NCBI GenBank assembly: GCA_045629005.1
Contig: JAZQQJ010000060.1
Location: forward strand, 1-41,583
DNA: 41,583 bases
Origin: RGIG3528 sp045629005
GTDB lineage: Bacteria; Bacillota; Clostridia; Lachnospirales; Lachnospiraceae
Direction of reading: 5' to 3'
Each line of letters opens with the position of its first letter. The stretch's first letter is position 1. Of this stretch, positions 7,840 to 16,404 are shown in pieces. The notes beneath the pieces were generated by a model. The model was not told the origin of the DNA and ran no database searches. It was given only the letters and a program-made list of their open reading frames with translations. The position numbers were made by a program, and so were the translations under genes.

Positions 7840-9564
7840 TTATACGGTATATGTATCAAGATTCTTATTAATTGCCTTCATTGTGTTCATAGCATCATCG
7901 GTTGCATCAACCGTGCCGCTAAGTGCACTCTCAAGGGAATTGATTGTCTGTGATACCTCGACAACTTCTTTAGCATTATGCTCGGAAGCTGCAGCAATCT
8001 GTCTGATGGAGCTGCTGATGGACTCGATTGATGAGAAGTAGTTTTTCATCATGTTATCAAGTTCAATCATGTCGTTCTTAATACCGACTGTGCTCTCTTT
8101 GAAGCGCTTTGATGTATCCTCGAAGGTTGTGTAATCCTTCTCAACCATATCATCAATGAGTTTCATCATTGTATCTGTCATTCCGAGGAAGCCGTTAATA
8201 GCATCGTTTACAGCCTTTGAAACCTGCTGGATTTCTGTTGCTGCCCTGCTGGAGCTTTCTGCAAGTCCATTGATTTCAGTTGCAACCACTGCAAAACCAC
8301 GTCCTGCATCGCCTGCACGTGCTGCTTCGATGGAAGCATTGAGTGAAAGAAGGTTTGTCTGCTTTGCGATACGAAGGATGGCGTCTGAAAGCTGTGCAAT
8401 CTTATCAACTGCCTGAGCCTTTTCTTTCTCTTCTTCAAGCTGATCACGGATTTCCTTGAGATGTCTGTTTGCGTCTTCGGTTGATCTCTTTGTTGAAACA
8501 TAAAGCTTATGAGACTCTGCGCTGATGTCTTCAACAGCCTTTGTATTCTGTGAGACGATGTTACGAACCATTTCGGATGTTCCGTAAATGGAGTCTGCAT
8601 CCGCACTTGAAAGCTCGATGTTTGCAGCAATTTCCTCGATGTTTGCTGAAATGTTTTCAAGGCTTGTATTTGTAGCGGAAACGCTTTCTTTGGAAATATG
8701 CATATCGCTGTTGATGTTCTGGATAACTCCGCTGAAGTTTCCGTTTCCGTCCTTAATGCCTTTGATTGTATCCTGAGTTTTCTCAAGGAGTTTGTTCAGG
8801 TTGTTGGCAATAACTTCAAGTTCATCACCGGATTTGACGTTAAGTCTCTGAGTAAGGTCTCCGTCTGCGGAGGCAACGCTGAGAACCGCATTGTTAAGTG
8901 CTGAGAACTCTCTTGACTGCTTAATGAAAATGTATATACCCGCAACAAGCACGAGGCCTGCACAGATCATGATTGCGATAAGGAAGCAGTTAATCATTCT
9001 GTGTGACTGCTTGTCAACCATATGTGCGTCAACATCAACACCAACAACACCAACAATTTTACCCTTTGAATTCCATACAGGAGCAAAGGCGTTGTATGCT
9101 GTTCCCCATTCATCTTCAACAGGATCAGCGGTAACCGATGCCACACCGCCAAGTGCAGCCTTTATTTCCGGTTGGTCAGCCGCCGCTTCCCAATACTCTG
9201 CAGGACTTACTGTATCAGCATCAACAATATAACGGTACTTGCCGTTTTCATCAGCTGCAACCGTATAAACATACATTATAGCGTCGCCCTTAAGGAAGGT
9301 AGTCAACTGCTCAAAGACCAAATCAAAATCTTCTCCGGGTCCGTTCTGGATTGCTGCGTCAAAGGCATCACCATCAATATTGTCAGCAACCATTTTAGCA
9401 ACACTGAGTGCCTCATCCTTGTAAGTATCAGTGAGGATTTCCGAAGACAGGCTGATTACCTGAATAACGATTATGATACCCGAAACAATGGTAGCAGCTA
9501 ACATGCTGAGAACCATCTTAATTGAAATACTGAGTTTTCTTGTCTTCAATGATGAATTTTCCAT
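7840..9564 (-). CDS. Methyl-accepting chemotaxis protein with extracellular Cache domain
   Basis: 574 residues. Membrane segment near 17-38, an extracellular Cache-type ligand-binding domain (about 40-185, with the typical end GKIVGVVGVDVDAHMV), a second membrane segment near 193-213, a HAMP segment, then a long helical signalling domain whose tip contains the conserved KQTNLLSLNASIEAARAGD followed by GRGFAVVA. It should sense a small extracellular molecule and control the CheA kinase. The first in-frame start is 20 codons earlier, but the ATG used here has AGGAGA 5 nt upstream and places the membrane segment near the N-terminus. It stands alone, with its own terminator. The ligand is unknown; closeness to sugar genes suggests but does not show a nutrient. 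Confidence 0.93.
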   Translation of the reverse strand: MENSSLKTRKLSISIKMVLSMLAATIVSGIIIVIQVISLSSEILTDTYKDEALSVAKMVADNIDGDAFDAAIQNGPGEDFDLVFEQLTTFLKGDAIMYVYTVAADENGKYRYIVDADTVSPAEYWEAAADQPEIKAALGGVASVTADPVEDEWGTAYNAFAPVWNSKGKIVGVVGVDVDAHMVDKQSHRMINCFLIAIMICAGLVLVAGIYIFIKQSREFSALNNAVLSVASADGDLTQRLNVKSGDELEVIANNLNKLLEKTQDTIKGIKDGNGNFSGVIQNINSDMHISKESVSATNTSLENISANIEEIAANIELSSADADSIYGTSEMVRNIVSQNTKAVEDISAESHKLYVSTKRSTEDANRHLKEIRDQLEEEKEKAQAVDKIAQLSDAILRIAKQTNLLSLNASIEAARAGDAGRGFAVVATEINGLAESSSRAATEIQQVSKAVNDAINGFLGMTDTMMKLIDDMVEKDYTTFEDTSKRFKESTVGIKNDMIELDNMMKNYFSSIESISSSIRQIAAASEHNAKEVVEVSQTINSLESALSGTVDATDDAMNTMKAINKNLDTYTV

Positions 9565-9691
9565 ATGCTTCTCCTGTATATATATTGCCCCATACCGATT
9601 GACTGCCTGTACAGAATAGCACATAAAAGTCTGTAAAAACAGACCTCCTTCAACTATTTAAGAAAAGGTTTACAAAACTTAGAAAGCGTTA

Positions 9692-9740
9692 AGAAAAAAG
9701 ATATACCCTCGTTACCGTTTACACAATAATGAGGGTATAC
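9692..9740 (-). terminator. Intrinsic terminator of the esterase gene
   Basis: On the minus strand TATACCCTC (9739-9731) pairs perfectly with GAGGGTATA (9710-9702); CTTTTTTC follows. It begins about 30 nt after the stop codon. Confidence 0.85.
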
Positions 9741-9770
9741 ATTCATATTTTGTCTGACTATTTTATTATA

Positions 9771-11363
9771 TTATCTTGTGAACTTGGAAATAAACTGCCA
9801 TGCCTGGTCTGCAGTATGGTGCCTGTACTCATGAACCTGATTGTCAACACTGGCGAGAGCCATACGGCAAACACCGTCTTCACTGTCATAATAATGAATT
9901 GTGAGAACGCTTCCTCTCGTTTCGTCATGAAGCTTTTCAACACGATCGCCGGGCATGCCCATAACAGGATCTTCCCACTTGTCCTTGTCAGCAAAGCTTA
10001 TGTCAAATTTCTTCTTAAGCTTGTTAACCTTTGCAGCATACTGAACTCTTTCAAGAGCTTGCTCTGACTGGAAAGGAAGCTCGGGAAGATGTGACTTCTC
10101 ACCGCCTGAATAGAAAATAGGAAGCGGAACTGTTGTATTAAGTCTGTCACCAAGGTCGGGGCCGAAAGGATTCTTAAGACCAAACAATGCGCTTGCGGGT
10201 GCAACGCCTGCAAACACGCTCGGATACTGCTCGAAAAGATTCCATGTCTTACCGCTGCCCATTGAGAAGCCTGCTGCATAAATGCGGTGTTCATCAATGT
10301 TATAACGCTTTTTAAGCTCCTCGATTACGCCGATTGCCTCTTCAGCAGGAACGTTGAAGTGATTATCAAGTGAAACATAAAGGAATCCGTACTTGTGGCA
10401 AACCTCCCACCATCCGGAAACGAATGTAAGGAACATTGAGGAATCGCCTGCTCCATGGAAACCGATAAGAAGCGGTGCGGGACCATTATCAAAAATGTCG
10501 TTATTGTAGTATGCAAAATAACCGACCTTGTGGCTTTCTGTATCCTTGAATTCACCGAAGTTATCCTTGGATGTCTTTACTACAGCGATGCCGGATTCTT
10601 CTGTCATGTTGAGTGCTTCGAAATCAGGCTCGAACTCCATATTTCCGCACCACATCTTAAACTTGCGTACAAAGCCCTTAAAATCAGCCTTGTAATCAGC
10701 CTCTGCCTTAACGAGAAGATTCTTGCACTCCTTTAAGGCTTCATTAACCTCTGCAGAGTTGCCTACGCTTAAAACGCCGATATCAGTGCGCTCAACCTTC
10801 GGAATAACCGAAAGTCCCTGCATCGAGCACATAGCAGGTGTAATTTCGCCCGGTCCCCAAAGATACTCGCCGTTAATTGTCTTAAGAAGGTTCTCTGCAA
10901 CGTAGTCTGCAGATGCACCAAAACTGTAAATGTCTGCTCTGAAGATGGCACCGCGAATGAAATAGCCCATGAACTTACGTCCGAAGAGGTCTGTATATTC
11001 AGCAATACCGTCCTTATAATTAGGGTTCATCTTAACTTCGGAGATAAGCTCCTGATAAAGCTCAACCGTTGCATTTTTCCAACCGCCCTCACATGTAGGA
11101 TAGATAAAGAGAACGCTTGAATCTACAGCTGCAGCGATGTCTGCAAGTCCGCTCTTCTTTGCAAATGCAACTGCATCATCAATGCTCTGTCTGTTTTCTT
11201 CAAAAATAAGTAAAAGCGGAGCCTTGAATGTATAGTTATTGAACGCTCCGTCAATGTTGTTTGCGGGAACATATGCCTTTAAGAAAAATTTGTCATATGT
11301 ATGCTCCCAATACTTTCCGCCATCCGGAAGTGCATTAACAACCGGTCTTTCCATTAATCCCAT
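9771..11363 (-). CDS. Two-part alpha/beta-hydrolase, PHB-depolymerase/feruloyl-esterase-like
   Basis: 530 residues, predicted cytoplasmic (no signal peptide). The C-terminal half (about 280-530) is an alpha/beta-hydrolase of the PHB depolymerase / esterase D-like type: oxyanion segment GFHGAG at 301-306, nucleophile elbow GFSMG with Ser367, and candidate histidines near the C-terminus (VHEYRHH). The N-terminal half has the same order of elements (a strand APLLLIFEENR, then VLFIYPTCEGGW, then GASAD around 149-153), and may be a degenerate copy of the fold. Such enzymes cleave acetyl or feruloyl esters on plant polysaccharides or act as peptidases; the substrate is not known. Start has AAGGAAGG 8 nt upstream. 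Monocistronic, divergent from the PII-like gene. Confidence 0.78.
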   Translation of the reverse strand: MGLMERPVVNALPDGGKYWEHTYDKFFLKAYVPANNIDGAFNNYTFKAPLLLIFEENRQSIDDAVAFAKKSGLADIAAAVDSSVLFIYPTCEGGWKNATVELYQELISEVKMNPNYKDGIAEYTDLFGRKFMGYFIRGAIFRADIYSFGASADYVAENLLKTINGEYLWGPGEITPAMCSMQGLSVIPKVERTDIGVLSVGNSAEVNEALKECKNLLVKAEADYKADFKGFVRKFKMWCGNMEFEPDFEALNMTEESGIAVVKTSKDNFGEFKDTESHKVGYFAYYNNDIFDNGPAPLLIGFHGAGDSSMFLTFVSGWWEVCHKYGFLYVSLDNHFNVPAEEAIGVIEELKKRYNIDEHRIYAAGFSMGSGKTWNLFEQYPSVFAGVAPASALFGLKNPFGPDLGDRLNTTVPLPIFYSGGEKSHLPELPFQSEQALERVQYAAKVNKLKKKFDISFADKDKWEDPVMGMPGDRVEKLHDETRGSVLTIHYYDSEDGVCRMALASVDNQVHEYRHHTADQAWQFISKFTR

Positions 11364-11424
11364 AATATAAACCTTCCTTTCCCAATATAGAGCTTTGCCG
11401 CAATTTGTTCTGCGACCCGAAATT

Positions 11425-11453
11425 ATTATACCATTTCGGTAAATCGATTTACT
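11425..11453 (-). promoter_or_regulatory. Promoter of the esterase gene with 14-bp palindrome
   Basis: On the minus strand the -10 TATAAT (11430-11425) has no good -35, but a perfect palindrome GTAAATCGATTTAC (11439-11452) occupies the -35 region. This could be an operator for an activator or repressor. Confidence 0.5.
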
Positions 11454-11513
11454 ATTCAGAAATGAAGAAGGTAATGATTTCTTTTCTCAATGATTGTTTT
11501 TTTGAAACATACC

Positions 11514-11541
11514 TTGAATTTTTGTTTTTTCGGCATATACT
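11514..11541 (+). promoter_or_regulatory. Predicted promoter for the PII-like/antiporter operon
   Basis: TTGAAT (11514-11519) and TATACT (11536-11541) are 16 bp apart, about 47 nt before the PII-like start codon. Confidence 0.6.
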
Positions 11542-11587
11542 GTTGTCTGTATTTTATATAGTATCAAAACAAGCGAAAGGAAAATTT

Positions 11588-11923
11588 ATGCAGCTCTTAA
11601 CACTAATACTAAAAAAAGAAAATCTCCTCGATGAGATTCTCAAAAACCTAGCCGAAGAAGGCGTCAAAGGCGGTACAATCCTTGACGGTAAAGGCATGGG
11701 CGAAGAGCTTGTAAACATGGAAGACATTCCGATGTTCGGCATGCTCAGACGTGTTCTTAAGGATGAAGAAAAGGAAAGCTGTAAGGTTGCACTTTTTGTA
11801 GTTCAGGACGAACAGGTTGTCACTCTCAGAAACACAATAAAGAAAACCGTTAACCTTAAAGAGCCGAATTCAGGCATTATGTTTGTCATTCCCCTCACAT
11901 ACGTTTCAGGTTTCGAAGAATAG
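11588..11923 (+). CDS. PII-like regulatory protein paired with an antiporter
   Basis: A 112-residue protein with the ferredoxin-like beta-alpha-beta pattern of PII proteins: an N-terminal strand MQLLTLILKK, a helix, a glycine-rich segment near 25-37 (VKGGTILDGKGMG) at the T-loop side, a central strand KVALFVV and a C-terminal strand FVIPLTYVSG. It lacks the usual GlnB signature around a uridylylated tyrosine, so it is a divergent PII-like protein. The ATG at 11588 has AAAGGA 7 nt upstream; the open frame extends further left, but that part has no support. It is followed after 11 nt by the antiporter gene. The likely role is to sense a small ligand and gate the transporter, as PII-like proteins do for other membrane proteins; this is inferred. 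Confidence 0.75.
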   Translation: MQLLTLILKKENLLDEILKNLAEEGVKGGTILDGKGMGEELVNMEDIPMFGMLRRVLKDEEKESCKVALFVVQDEQVVTLRNTIKKTVNLKEPNSGIMFVIPLTYVSGFEE

Positions 11924-11934
11924 AAGGCAGAACA

Positions 11935-13107
11935 ATGGAAATAAACATTCTCGCGTATCTTGCGCTTGCTATTATCCTCTCTCTCTTAATAAGCAAGCTT
12001 ATGAAAGTTGTTAAACTTCCGAACGTTACAGGCTATCTTATAGTAGGACTTGTATTTGGCCCTTATTGCCTAAAGATTTTCCCGGGGGACATCATCGACC
12101 GTCTCTCCATCATCCCCGAGGTTGCCTTAGGCTTTATCGCCTTCTCAATCGGTTCGGAATTTAAAATTTCCTACCTGAAGAAGGTAGGAAAAAGTCCTGT
12201 TATTATCGCGATATTCGAATCCGTTTTTGCGGTACTCGTTGTAGACCTTATTCTTATTGCCACAGGCCATGATGTTCCGTTCTCACTTTGCCTCGGAGCA
12301 ATCGCAGCAGCAACGGCTCCCGCCGCAACACTTATGGTTGTTAAGCAGTATAAAGCAAAAGGCCCCGTTACAGACACACTTCTCCCCGTCGTAGCGCTCG
12401 ATGATGCAACAGCACTTATGTGCTTCAGTATTTCCGTAGCCATTGCCAAAGCAATCGAATCCGGAAATTCAGGTTCTCTTGCTCTTACAATACTTAAGCC
12501 CGTTTACGAAATCGTCGCAGCAATGGTTATCGGTGCGGTATTAGGTTTCATTCTCCGACTTCTCACAAAGTGGTTCACAGGCCGTGGAAACAGAATTTCC
12601 GCAGCCATTGCCATCACCTTTGCCTGCATCGGCATCGGAGATATGCTCGGTCTTTCTTCACTGCTTATTTGTATGGCTATGGGTGGCATTTACGCCAACA
12701 CTTCTAAAGAGTCCGACAAAGTGTTTGAGCTTACGGACCGCATTACACCGCCCATATTTATGCTGTTCTTCTTCCTGTCCGGTGCCGCCCTTGACTTAAC
12801 AATTCTTCCGAAGGTGGGCGTTATCGGTATCATCTACATAATCGGACGTGTTATAGGAAAGCTTCTTGGTGCTGCTTTCGGAGCACGTATCTCAAAGGCT
12901 CAGAGTGTTGTTACAAAGTATCTCGGCTTTACGCTTACGCCTCAGGCAGGTGTTGCCATTGGTCTTGCAACAACAGCCATGTCGGTTGTTCCGCAGTACG
13001 GCCCGCAGATTCGTACCATCATCCTTTGCGGTACGGTAATCTACGAGCTTACAGGTCCTGTCATTACAAAGCTTGCTCTTAAGAAAGCAGGAGAAATTAC
13101 AGCTTAG
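11935..13107 (+). CDS. CPA2-type cation:proton antiporter
   Basis: 390 residues with about twelve hydrophobic segments, the membrane unit of the CPA2/Kef-NapA family without the cytoplasmic RCK/KTN nucleotide-binding domain that Kef proteins carry. Family motifs visible: LPNVTGYLIVGLVFGP at 28-43, an ATAPAATL segment at 126-133, and the double aspartate ALDDA (Asp156-Asp157) where the transported ion binds; two acidic residues are typical of electrogenic members. It should exchange Na+ or K+ for H+. It is the second gene of a two-gene operon, so the PII-like protein may supply the regulation that RCK domains give in other members. The 3' end overlaps the rsmH 3' end by 11 nt on the opposite strand. 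Confidence 0.92.
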   Translation: MEINILAYLALAIILSLLISKLMKVVKLPNVTGYLIVGLVFGPYCLKIFPGDIIDRLSIIPEVALGFIAFSIGSEFKISYLKKVGKSPVIIAIFESVFAVLVVDLILIATGHDVPFSLCLGAIAAATAPAATLMVVKQYKAKGPVTDTLLPVVALDDATALMCFSISVAIAKAIESGNSGSLALTILKPVYEIVAAMVIGAVLGFILRLLTKWFTGRGNRISAAIAITFACIGIGDMLGLSSLLICMAMGGIYANTSKESDKVFELTDRITPPIFMLFFFLSGAALDLTILPKVGVIGIIYIIGRVIGKLLGAAFGARISKAQSVVTKYLGFTLTPQAGVAIGLATTAMSVVPQYGPQIRTIILCGTVIYELTGPVITKLALKKAGEITA

Positions 13108-14170
13108 CCCATCTTAACTTCGTGGATTTTGCTCTGGGGTTAATGTTGCACTCCTCTGCAGAGGGGCGTATAACCTCCTCGCTGATTTCACTGTAAATGC
13201 CTTCACTTTTAAGCTGTTTGAAGCTTTTCTTCACAAGCCTGTCCTCACCGGAATGGAAAGTCAGAATGGCAATTCTTCCGCCGGGGTTCATTACCGAAGG
13301 CAGTTTTTCCAAAAGCGAATAGAGCACTTCATATTCATGATTAATATCAATACGTAAGGCCTGAAAGGTCCTGGCACAGGACTTTTTCACGGCCTCCTTT
13401 TTTTCATTCTCAGGCACTTTCCAGAGTGCCTCAGAAATAACATCTTTAAGAGCGCTTGTTGTATTAATCTCCACACCCTTTTTGAGTTTCTTGCAAATCA
13501 TCTTTGCAATTTCTTCGGCATACGGCTCATCGGAATTTTCCACAAGCATTCCCGCTATTTCCTCTTCGGAAAGTTCTTTAAGCCTTTCCGCAGCCGTTAC
13601 ACCCTTCGAACGGTCCAGGCGCAGGTCGAGAGGTCCGTCGGTCTTATAGGAAAAGCCTCTTTCAGGATTATCAATCTGCATTGAAGAAACGCCAAGGTCT
13701 GCAAGAACAAAATCAAATTTTCCGTGTTCCCTTGCGACTTCATCTATATTGGCAAAATTTGTGTTTACGACAGTAAATATATCCTCAGAAAACCCTTTGT
13801 CGCGCATACGTCTGAGTGTTTTTGCCGATTCCTCAAGGTCTATGTCAAGAGAAGTAAGATGCCCTTTGCCTTCAAGCTTTTTAAGCATCTCGGTGGAGTG
13901 TCCGCCATATCCGAGAGTGCAGTCCAGGCCTCTCTCTCCGGGTTTTATGTCAAGAACGTCAAGGATTTCCTTTACCATAATGGAAATGTGCATTCCTGCA
14001 GGAGTAGAGCCTTTTTGGATAACATGCTCAATAGTATCCCCGTACTTCTCCGGCTGAAGCTCCTTGTACTTTTCCTTAAAGCTTTTGGGATATTTACCGC
14101 TGTAATGTGGACGTCTTACATGTTCCTTGTTTGTGTTATTTGCATCATTTGTTGTGTTAAAATCGGTCAT
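13097..14170 (-). CDS. rsmH: 16S rRNA (cytosine1402-N4)-methyltransferase, long form
   Basis: About 357 residues, against ~310 for usual RsmH. The SAM-binding segment LDCTLGYGGHS, the DLGVSSMQIDNPERGFSY block, the GPLDLRLD block, and the C-terminal NPRAKSTKLRWAKL all match the family. The usual HSLEDR motif reads HSGEDR here. An N-terminal extension of about 50 basic, polar residues precedes the normal start (HISIMVKEILDVL). It methylates C1402 of 16S rRNA at the P site, if it is a true RsmH; it lies next to an asparaginase rather than in the mraZ-rsmH-ftsL division cluster, so it may be a paralogue. I chose the ATG at 14170, which has GGAGG 4 nt upstream, over the TTG five codons earlier. 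Confidence 0.88.
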   Translation of the reverse strand: MTDFNTTNDANNTNKEHVRRPHYSGKYPKSFKEKYKELQPEKYGDTIEHVIQKGSTPAGMHISIMVKEILDVLDIKPGERGLDCTLGYGGHSTEMLKKLEGKGHLTSLDIDLEESAKTLRRMRDKGFSEDIFTVVNTNFANIDEVAREHGKFDFVLADLGVSSMQIDNPERGFSYKTDGPLDLRLDRSKGVTAAERLKELSEEEIAGMLVENSDEPYAEEIAKMICKKLKKGVEINTTSALKDVISEALWKVPENEKKEAVKKSCARTFQALRIDINHEYEVLYSLLEKLPSVMNPGGRIAILTFHSGEDRLVKKSFKQLKSEGIYSEISEEVIRPSAEECNINPRAKSTKLRWAKL

Positions 14171-14181
14171 TATTCCTCCGG

Positions 14182-15183
14182 TCAAACAGAAAGGATGTCA
14201 AATCCTATCGGCTTATAAAATTCTTCACTAACTTTTTCATTGTCGTCCGTCAGGCTCATAAGCCACATAAGCTTTGCAACAACGGCTTCTGTAGTCATGT
14301 CAAACCCCTGAAGAAGATTGTATTCCTTCATGGCGTTTGCACCAACCTCGTAAAGCATCGCATTGCTGCCTTCATTCATAACCTGGGTAGTAAGAACAAC
14401 GATGCAGCCGCCCTTTACAAGCTCTCCGAGCTTTTCATAAAACTCTCTGTTGCTGCCCGAAGGAATGCCACCCGAGCCGAAGCTTTCGATGACAACAGCT
14501 CTGTATCTGCCTTTGAGGAAATCCAGGATATCGGAGGACATTCCAGGAATAAGTTTTAAAAGGAATACACTCCTGTCAAGTTTATCGTAGAAATGCACTG
14601 CACGCCCGGTTTTACCGAGGCCCGTATACTTAATGATGCGTCCGTTGTCAATCATTGCAACGCACGGATAATTGATGGATTCGAACGCTTCAACGCTCTT
14701 TGTCCTCGTTTTGCAGGCTCTCGTTCCAAGAATTGCTCTTCCGCAGAAAACAATAAACACTCCGGCAATATCATCTTCGCACGCAAAGAAAAGTGCATCG
14801 CCAAGATTGTGCTTAACATCAGAGAAGTCATCTGCAAGCGTTCTTTGCGAGCCGGTAAGCACTATAGGCTTCCCAGGGTCTCTTATAAGGTATGACAACG
14901 CTGCAGCAGTGTAGGCCATTGTGTCCGTACCGTGAGTAATAACAAAGCCGTCGTACGCCTCATAGTTTTCTTTGATTTCCTTTGCTATAAGCAGCCAGTG
15001 ATCAGGTGTAAAATCCGTACTGTCTATGCTGAAAAGTTCCTTAGTGTCAAGTTCGCACGGAGGCATGACGGAAAGGCTGTTAAGCAGTTCTTCGGGAGTC
15101 ATGGAAGGTTTAAGTCCCGAGTTCGTCCTTCGTGATGCAATTGTACCGCCTGTGGCAATCAGCAATATTTTTTTCATATCCAA
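14182..15183 (-). CDS. ansA: Cytoplasmic (type I) L-asparaginase
   Basis: 333 residues without a signal peptide. It hydrolyses asparagine to aspartate and ammonia. The first catalytic segment is TGGTIAS at 11-17 and the second is THGTDTMAYT near 83-92, both carrying the catalytic threonines, and LTGSQR follows. The TTG start has AAGGA 6 nt upstream; an ATG two codons later is 12 nt from it, so the TTG is slightly favoured and the N-terminus is uncertain by two residues. It is followed by rsmH after an 11-nt gap, so the two are probably co-transcribed. It reads divergently from prmA. Confidence 0.93.
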   Translation of the reverse strand: MDMKKILLIATGGTIASRRTNSGLKPSMTPEELLNSLSVMPPCELDTKELFSIDSTDFTPDHWLLIAKEIKENYEAYDGFVITHGTDTMAYTAAALSYLIRDPGKPIVLTGSQRTLADDFSDVKHNLGDALFFACEDDIAGVFIVFCGRAILGTRACKTRTKSVEAFESINYPCVAMIDNGRIIKYTGLGKTGRAVHFYDKLDRSVFLLKLIPGMSSDILDFLKGRYRAVVIESFGSGGIPSGSNREFYEKLGELVKGGCIVVLTTQVMNEGSNAMLYEVGANAMKEYNLLQGFDMTTEAVVAKLMWLMSLTDDNEKVSEEFYKPIGFDILSV

Positions 15184-15251
15184 ATCAAATCCTTCGGTTA
15201 ATTATAATCGTATTCTTCACCAATACCCCTTTTATTCTGTATAAAAAGGTC

Positions 15252-15287
15252 TATAATGCATTATATCATAAATCATAAATTCAAAAC
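15252..15287. promoter_or_regulatory. Shared divergent -10 palindrome between ansA and prmA
   Basis: The 14-bp perfect palindrome TATAATGCATTATA at 15252-15265 provides a TATAAT -10 on both strands, for prmA (+) and ansA (-). A weak -35 (TTTTAT) lies 16 bp upstream on the plus strand, and GTTTTG (15287-15282) lies 16 bp upstream on the minus strand. Confidence 0.45.
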
Positions 15288-15314
15288 CCGCAACTGCCAT
15301 ACGCCATACTGATT

Positions 15315-15336
15315 CAAGACTCGCTCGCGAGTCTTG
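15315..15336 (+). other. Hairpin in the prmA leader
   Basis: A perfect 9-bp stem CAAGACTCG (15315-15323) / CGAGTCTTG (15328-15336) with a 4-base loop lies 30 nt before the prmA start. No T-run follows, so it is not a normal terminator; it may be a leader structure. Confidence 0.6.
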
Positions 15337-15366
15337 GTGAGGACAAGTCTGACATTCGGAGGCAAA

Positions 15367-16380
15367 ATGCACTATTACAAATATACAATAAAAACAACAA
15401 CAGAAGCTACAGACCTGCTTTCCGGTCTTCTTATGGACAGAGGCATTGAGGGCGTTGAAATCAGCGACAACGTCCAGCTCACCGAAGAAGAGCAGGAAGA
15501 AGCCATCACCGTTGTTCTCCCCGATCTTCCGGAGGACAACGGAGAAGCATTTGTTTCGGTATATCTCGACGATTCAATGTCCAAAGAAGAAATCGAGGAA
15601 AAGGTTGCCATCATTAAAGACACTCTTTCCGAAATAAGCGAATATACAAACATTGGTGAAGGCACCATCACCTTTGAAGACATAAATGAGGATGACTACA
15701 AAGACAATTGGAAGGAATTCTTCCATGCTTTCAAGGTGGAGGATGACATTGTCATAAAGCCGCTTTGGGAAGAGCTTCCGGAAGACTGCAAAAATGCCAA
15801 AGCAGTTCTTGTGCTTGACCCGGGCATGGCTTTCGGCACGGGCCGTCATGAAACCACACAGCTTTCAATGCTTAACATCAAAAAATACATGAAGCCCGGC
15901 GATACAATGCTTGACATTGGTACAGGAAGCGGCATTCTCGCAATACTTGCCAAAAAGCTCGGTGCTTCCGCCATTCTCGGCACGGACATAGACGAGCCCG
16001 CAGTGGATATCGCCGTCGAAAACACAAAAGTAAACGAAATAAACTCCGTCCGTAAAGACAATGTTTCTTCTCCAAAAGACATAAGTAAAGACACCATCAC
16101 CTACAGCTTCGCAAATGTCTTCGAAAAAGAGGTTCGTGACAATCTCCGCAACGCCTTTAGCGGCGGCGCGGATGTCGTTGTTGCAAACATTCTTGCCGAT
16201 GTTATCATACCAATCTGCGGATTTGTTAAAGAGCTCGGTAAGCCTGGCAGTCTTTTCATTAGTTCAGGCATATACAAGGATAAAGTTGAGGACGTAAAAA
16301 AGGCCGCTTTGGAAGCCGGCCTCGAAATATTGGAATTACGTACAATGAACGACTGGAATTCTTTCGTTATGCGAATCTGA
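15367..16380 (+). CDS. prmA: Ribosomal protein L11 methyltransferase
   Basis: 337 residues. It transfers methyl groups from S-adenosylmethionine to ribosomal protein L11. An N-terminal substrate-binding domain (about 1-110) is followed by a Rossmann methyltransferase domain: DPGMAFGTGRHETTQ at 151-165, LDIGTGSGILAILAKKLGA just after, and the family catalytic-loop segment VVANILADVIIP near 275. The start ATG is preceded by GGAGG with 4 nt spacing; the open frame begins 11 codons earlier without support. It has no operon partner; the next gene converges on it with a 24-nt gap. Confidence 0.93.
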   Translation: MHYYKYTIKTTTEATDLLSGLLMDRGIEGVEISDNVQLTEEEQEEAITVVLPDLPEDNGEAFVSVYLDDSMSKEEIEEKVAIIKDTLSEISEYTNIGEGTITFEDINEDDYKDNWKEFFHAFKVEDDIVIKPLWEELPEDCKNAKAVLVLDPGMAFGTGRHETTQLSMLNIKKYMKPGDTMLDIGTGSGILAILAKKLGASAILGTDIDEPAVDIAVENTKVNEINSVRKDNVSSPKDISKDTITYSFANVFEKEVRDNLRNAFSGGADVVVANILADVIIPICGFVKELGKPGSLFISSGIYKDKVEDVKKAALEAGLEILELRTMNDWNSFVMRI

Positions 16381-16404
16381 GTGTCATACAGGAATGTCCG
16401 CAGT

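Noticed and set aside
9565..9700. Cyclic-di-GMP or other riboswitch before the chemoreceptor gene
   Set aside because: A small hairpin is visible, but none of the conserved core of known riboswitches.
11405..11587. N-terminal extension of the PII-like protein
   Set aside because: The region contains a promoter, lacks PII similarity, and a good ribosome site precedes the ATG at 11588.
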